The position numbers and the translations under genes were made by a program. Positions 61,433 to 64,000 of a stretch of 64,000 nt of DNA are shown here, one piece after another. Within the stretch, counting starts at the first letter, position 1; each line of letters begins with the position of its first letter. The stretch comes from Naumovozyma dairenensis CBS 421 (lineage: Eukaryota; Ascomycota; Saccharomycetes; Saccharomycetales; Saccharomycetaceae): positions 1,009,259 through 1,073,258 of the forward strand of contig NC_016481.1 of the NCBI RefSeq assembly GCF_000227115.2. The letters are read 5' to 3'. The notes under the pieces were generated by a model, which had not been told where the DNA came from, did no database searches, and was given only the letters and a program-made list of their open reading frames with translations.

Positions 61433-63124
61433 ATATTTACCAAATTAGATACGCTGAAGGAGGAAGATTCCTCCAATCTAACATCTCCCATTGAACCTAC
61501 AGCCACAACTCTAAATTCCCCCTCGTTGCCATCTAAACCATTGAACTTGGGAAGAATAGGTAAAAACAGACCAAGTGACAGTGTATTATTATTATCTTCA
61601 TCGAAAATTGGTGCTAGAACTAATGTAACAGCTGCTGCTGCTGCTGCTGCTGCTGTAACAGTCCCTAGACATGACCACGACTATCATAACCCAAGACCTA
61701 TCTCTGAAGAATCAATCCTAACAAGAACAACTGATATTTTTTCCTCAGATACAAATTCTGAATCGTTTTCATCCATTTCTAATGAATTGGAAAATACTAC
61801 GTATGATGATCAATCCATGGACAATATCGATATGCATGTAGTAAATCAATTGGAAGCAACAATAAATAATATGGAATTCTTATCCATAAATAATGACAAT
61901 GGTGATAAAAGCATGGATATGGATATGAATATGGATATGGATTTATCCTTCGGAACTCAATCATTTTCAACCATAGGTCCAATAAGTAGAAACTCCACCA
62001 TAAGGCAACAATCATCCTTGATACATGAAAATACTAGATATTCTTATAAATCAAATATAACTAGTCGTCAAAACTCTATTAACTCTAAATATTCCACTAC
62101 CTCCTCTGCATCCGCATCCGCATCCGCATCCACATCCACATCCGCATCTGCGTTTGCATTTGCTTTACCATCCTCAGCACCTACAGCAGCTAATTTACCC
62201 AAAGCATGTAATAGAAGTAATTCCTATTCCCAAGCATCACAAACAAAATTTCAAAATAATAGAAACAAAAACAACAACAGGAAGAAGAGTAACAGTAATA
62301 ACAATAACAATAATAATAATAATACTGTTAAAACTTTATATCCATTGAAACATTCACATAGTATGATTATAAATAATTCACTTCCAATGTATGACAACAA
62401 TATTGATAATACAACTAATAAATCATCGTTCATGACACCATCTCAAAAATTTAGATTACGTAAAGAACAAAAGGGTAAAGAATTAAGGAAAATTATTAAA
62501 GAAAAGGAACAATTTTATGAAGAATCTGAAAAAATATCCGATTTAGAAATAATTGATGGTGACATAAATGATTCGTTAATATGGAATATTCCAACAGCAT
62601 CTATCTCAACAACTTCATTCATATCAGATAATAATAACAATAAAAACAAAACACGCGCAAAGAAAAATCTTAATAGACCTTTAATGCATTCACAATTCTC
62701 TCTTTCAACAACATCAATTCCAGGTATTAATTCTGTATCAGATACACAATATTTCCAAGAAACAACAAATGATCTTTCATCATTATATGTAAATGATTCC
62801 AAAACAATAACTAAATCCAAATTACAAAAGAGACATTATTCAGCAGATCATTTACCCTTATCAATGAAACATGCAAGTGATTCGGGTCTAGAAGATTTAT
62901 TATTAGTATCAAATGATAAATTGAAATTTATAAGTTCTTCAAGACCAAGTTGGTTACCACCAAAGGATCCCATTGAAATGACATTCCATAATTTATGTAT
63001 CTCTGAAAATTTAAATCGTTTATCAAATGATCAATTGAAATTGAATCAAGCTAATGATGAGTTATTGAAAATTGATCAACTAAATATATCAACCTACGAA
63101 AGGTTATTAAAGAACGATAATTAT

Positions 63125-63157
<33 letters not shown>

Positions 63158-64000
63158 GATCTCAAAACACTGAAAAAAATTATATGGCAAACTAAATTAC
63201 CGAATAATTTAATCACTAATTTATTTTTAATGACTTTTAAAAATGTAGAAGAGGAACATTCATTCGATTCATTCGAGAATGTTTTAAGATTATTAAATAA
63301 AATGAAATTCCCAACAGATAAAGAATTTCAAATAAACCAATTAATTGAAAACAACATTAACAATAAACTTTCCGGATATATTCAACCCATTTCTGATCAA
63401 CTTCATTCCAATTTAATGTTATTATTACAATTGAAATCTATTTCTCAACATGGTTTAGTCATCGGAGATGATTTATTATTTTACCATTTCCTTTTACTAA
63501 TTCATAACAACAACAATGATGACGGACAAGAACAGGAACTTGATGTGAATGATTTATCAACAATTTGGAATATCGTAAATAAAATACAAGTAACATGTTT
63601 CAATGAACATTATAAGGAACAATATGATATCAATGTCTTGAAGAAGGCTCAATCATTATCATTCTTAAACAAACCGGAATTTAAAAATGAATTAAATTCA
63701 AACTGTTTGAACTTCAATACAATATGGAATGTATTTGAAAGATTGGATCATGATTTATTTCTTTGGATAATTAGTATCATATTCACTTTGACAATGTACC
63801 AGAACTTGAAGTCCAAACGGAAGTCAAATTATAAAATCTCAATTTCATTCACGATAAATATATTGATCAATTATCATTTCGGATTTAATGATTTTCAACA
63901 TTTGAACGATTTAGAAGATGCTAATTTTTGTATACCGATGCCAATCCCTATCACAAGGGATTCGAATGATGAACAATTGAATAGTAACAGAACTTTCATA
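61418..64000 (+). CDS. SBE2: SBE2, bud-growth / cell-wall transport protein (3' truncated by window)
   Basis: The frame is open for 861 codons from the ATG at 61418 to the window end, so the stop lies outside. The N-terminal half is Ser/Asn-rich and full of low-complexity tracts: eight Ala from GCT repeats (61630-61653), an Ala-Ser-Thr run from GCATCC-type hexamers (about 62107-62150), an Asn run and a His run (10 CAT/CAC codons, about 63129-63158). Conserved blocks such as RPISEESILTRTTDIFSSD and FMTPSQKFRLRKEQKGKEL fit Sbe2/Sbe22. In S. cerevisiae these Golgi-associated proteins move cell-wall components to the growing bud. The neighbour ATP22 supports SBE2 (YDR351W) over SBE22. Confidence 0.85.

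Noticed and set aside
62107..62160. GCATCC-type repeats as an independent repeat or regulatory element
   Set aside because: They lie in frame inside SBE2 and encode an Ala-Ser-Thr low-complexity tract.

Overview
The window is a chromosomal segment of a budding yeast of the family Saccharomycetaceae. It is AT-rich, the genes lack introns apart from a tRNA, and almost every protein has a recognisable Saccharomyces cerevisiae counterpart. Gene order follows S. cerevisiae chromosome IV: UBX5, GPI8, IRC3, RQC1, SWR1, MRX8, MRPS28, YDR338C, FCF1, HXT cluster, SVF1, MRP1, PAL1, YPS7, ATP22, SBE2. Interleaved in it are STE12, IPI1 and TRA1, which in S. cerevisiae lie on the sister block of chromosome VIII. 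That mixture points to a post-whole-genome-duplication yeast outside Saccharomyces (for example Naumovozyma or Kazachstania) that lost different ohnologs. The species itself cannot be fixed from the sequence alone.

Layout. 0-10.9 kb: the 3' part of UBX5, then GPI8, IRC3, STE12 (with pheromone-response elements), RQC1 and IPI1 (divergent pair with RRPE and PAC boxes). 10.96-11.37 kb: a truncated Old Yellow Enzyme gene fragment. 12.5-23.2 kb: SWR1, MRX8, MRPS28, the MATE transporter YDR338C and FCF1. 23.4-26.1 kb: an intron-bearing tRNA-Ser(GCU) with LTR retrotransposon sequence stacked immediately upstream of it. This includes two long LTRs (about 870 bp), an initiator-Met tRNA primer-binding site, 5-bp target duplications and two runs of N. 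26.1-27.5 kb: an orphan segment with no recognised gene. 27.5-37 kb: two hexose transporter genes with long intergenic regions. These carry two copies of a small inverted-repeat element with perfect 8-bp target duplications, the signature of a hAT-type MITE, plus Rgt1/Mig1-like sites and a diverged repeat. 37-46 kb: SVF1, MRP1 (with an apparent single-base frameshift), PAL1 and YPS7. 46-57.4 kb: TRA1. 58-64 kb: ATP22 and the 5' part of SBE2.

Functional themes are ordinary housekeeping: chromatin (SWR1, TRA1), ribosome biogenesis (IPI1, FCF1), mitochondrial translation and expression (MRPS28, MRX8, MRP1, ATP22, IRC3), glucose uptake, and cell wall and secretion (GPI8, YPS7, SBE2, PAL1). The most notable material is non-genic: the hAT-type MITE pair, the long-LTR retrotransposon nested at one tRNA site, a four-fold MluI cell-cycle box array upstream of PAL1, and mosaic sequence identity between the two HXT genes.
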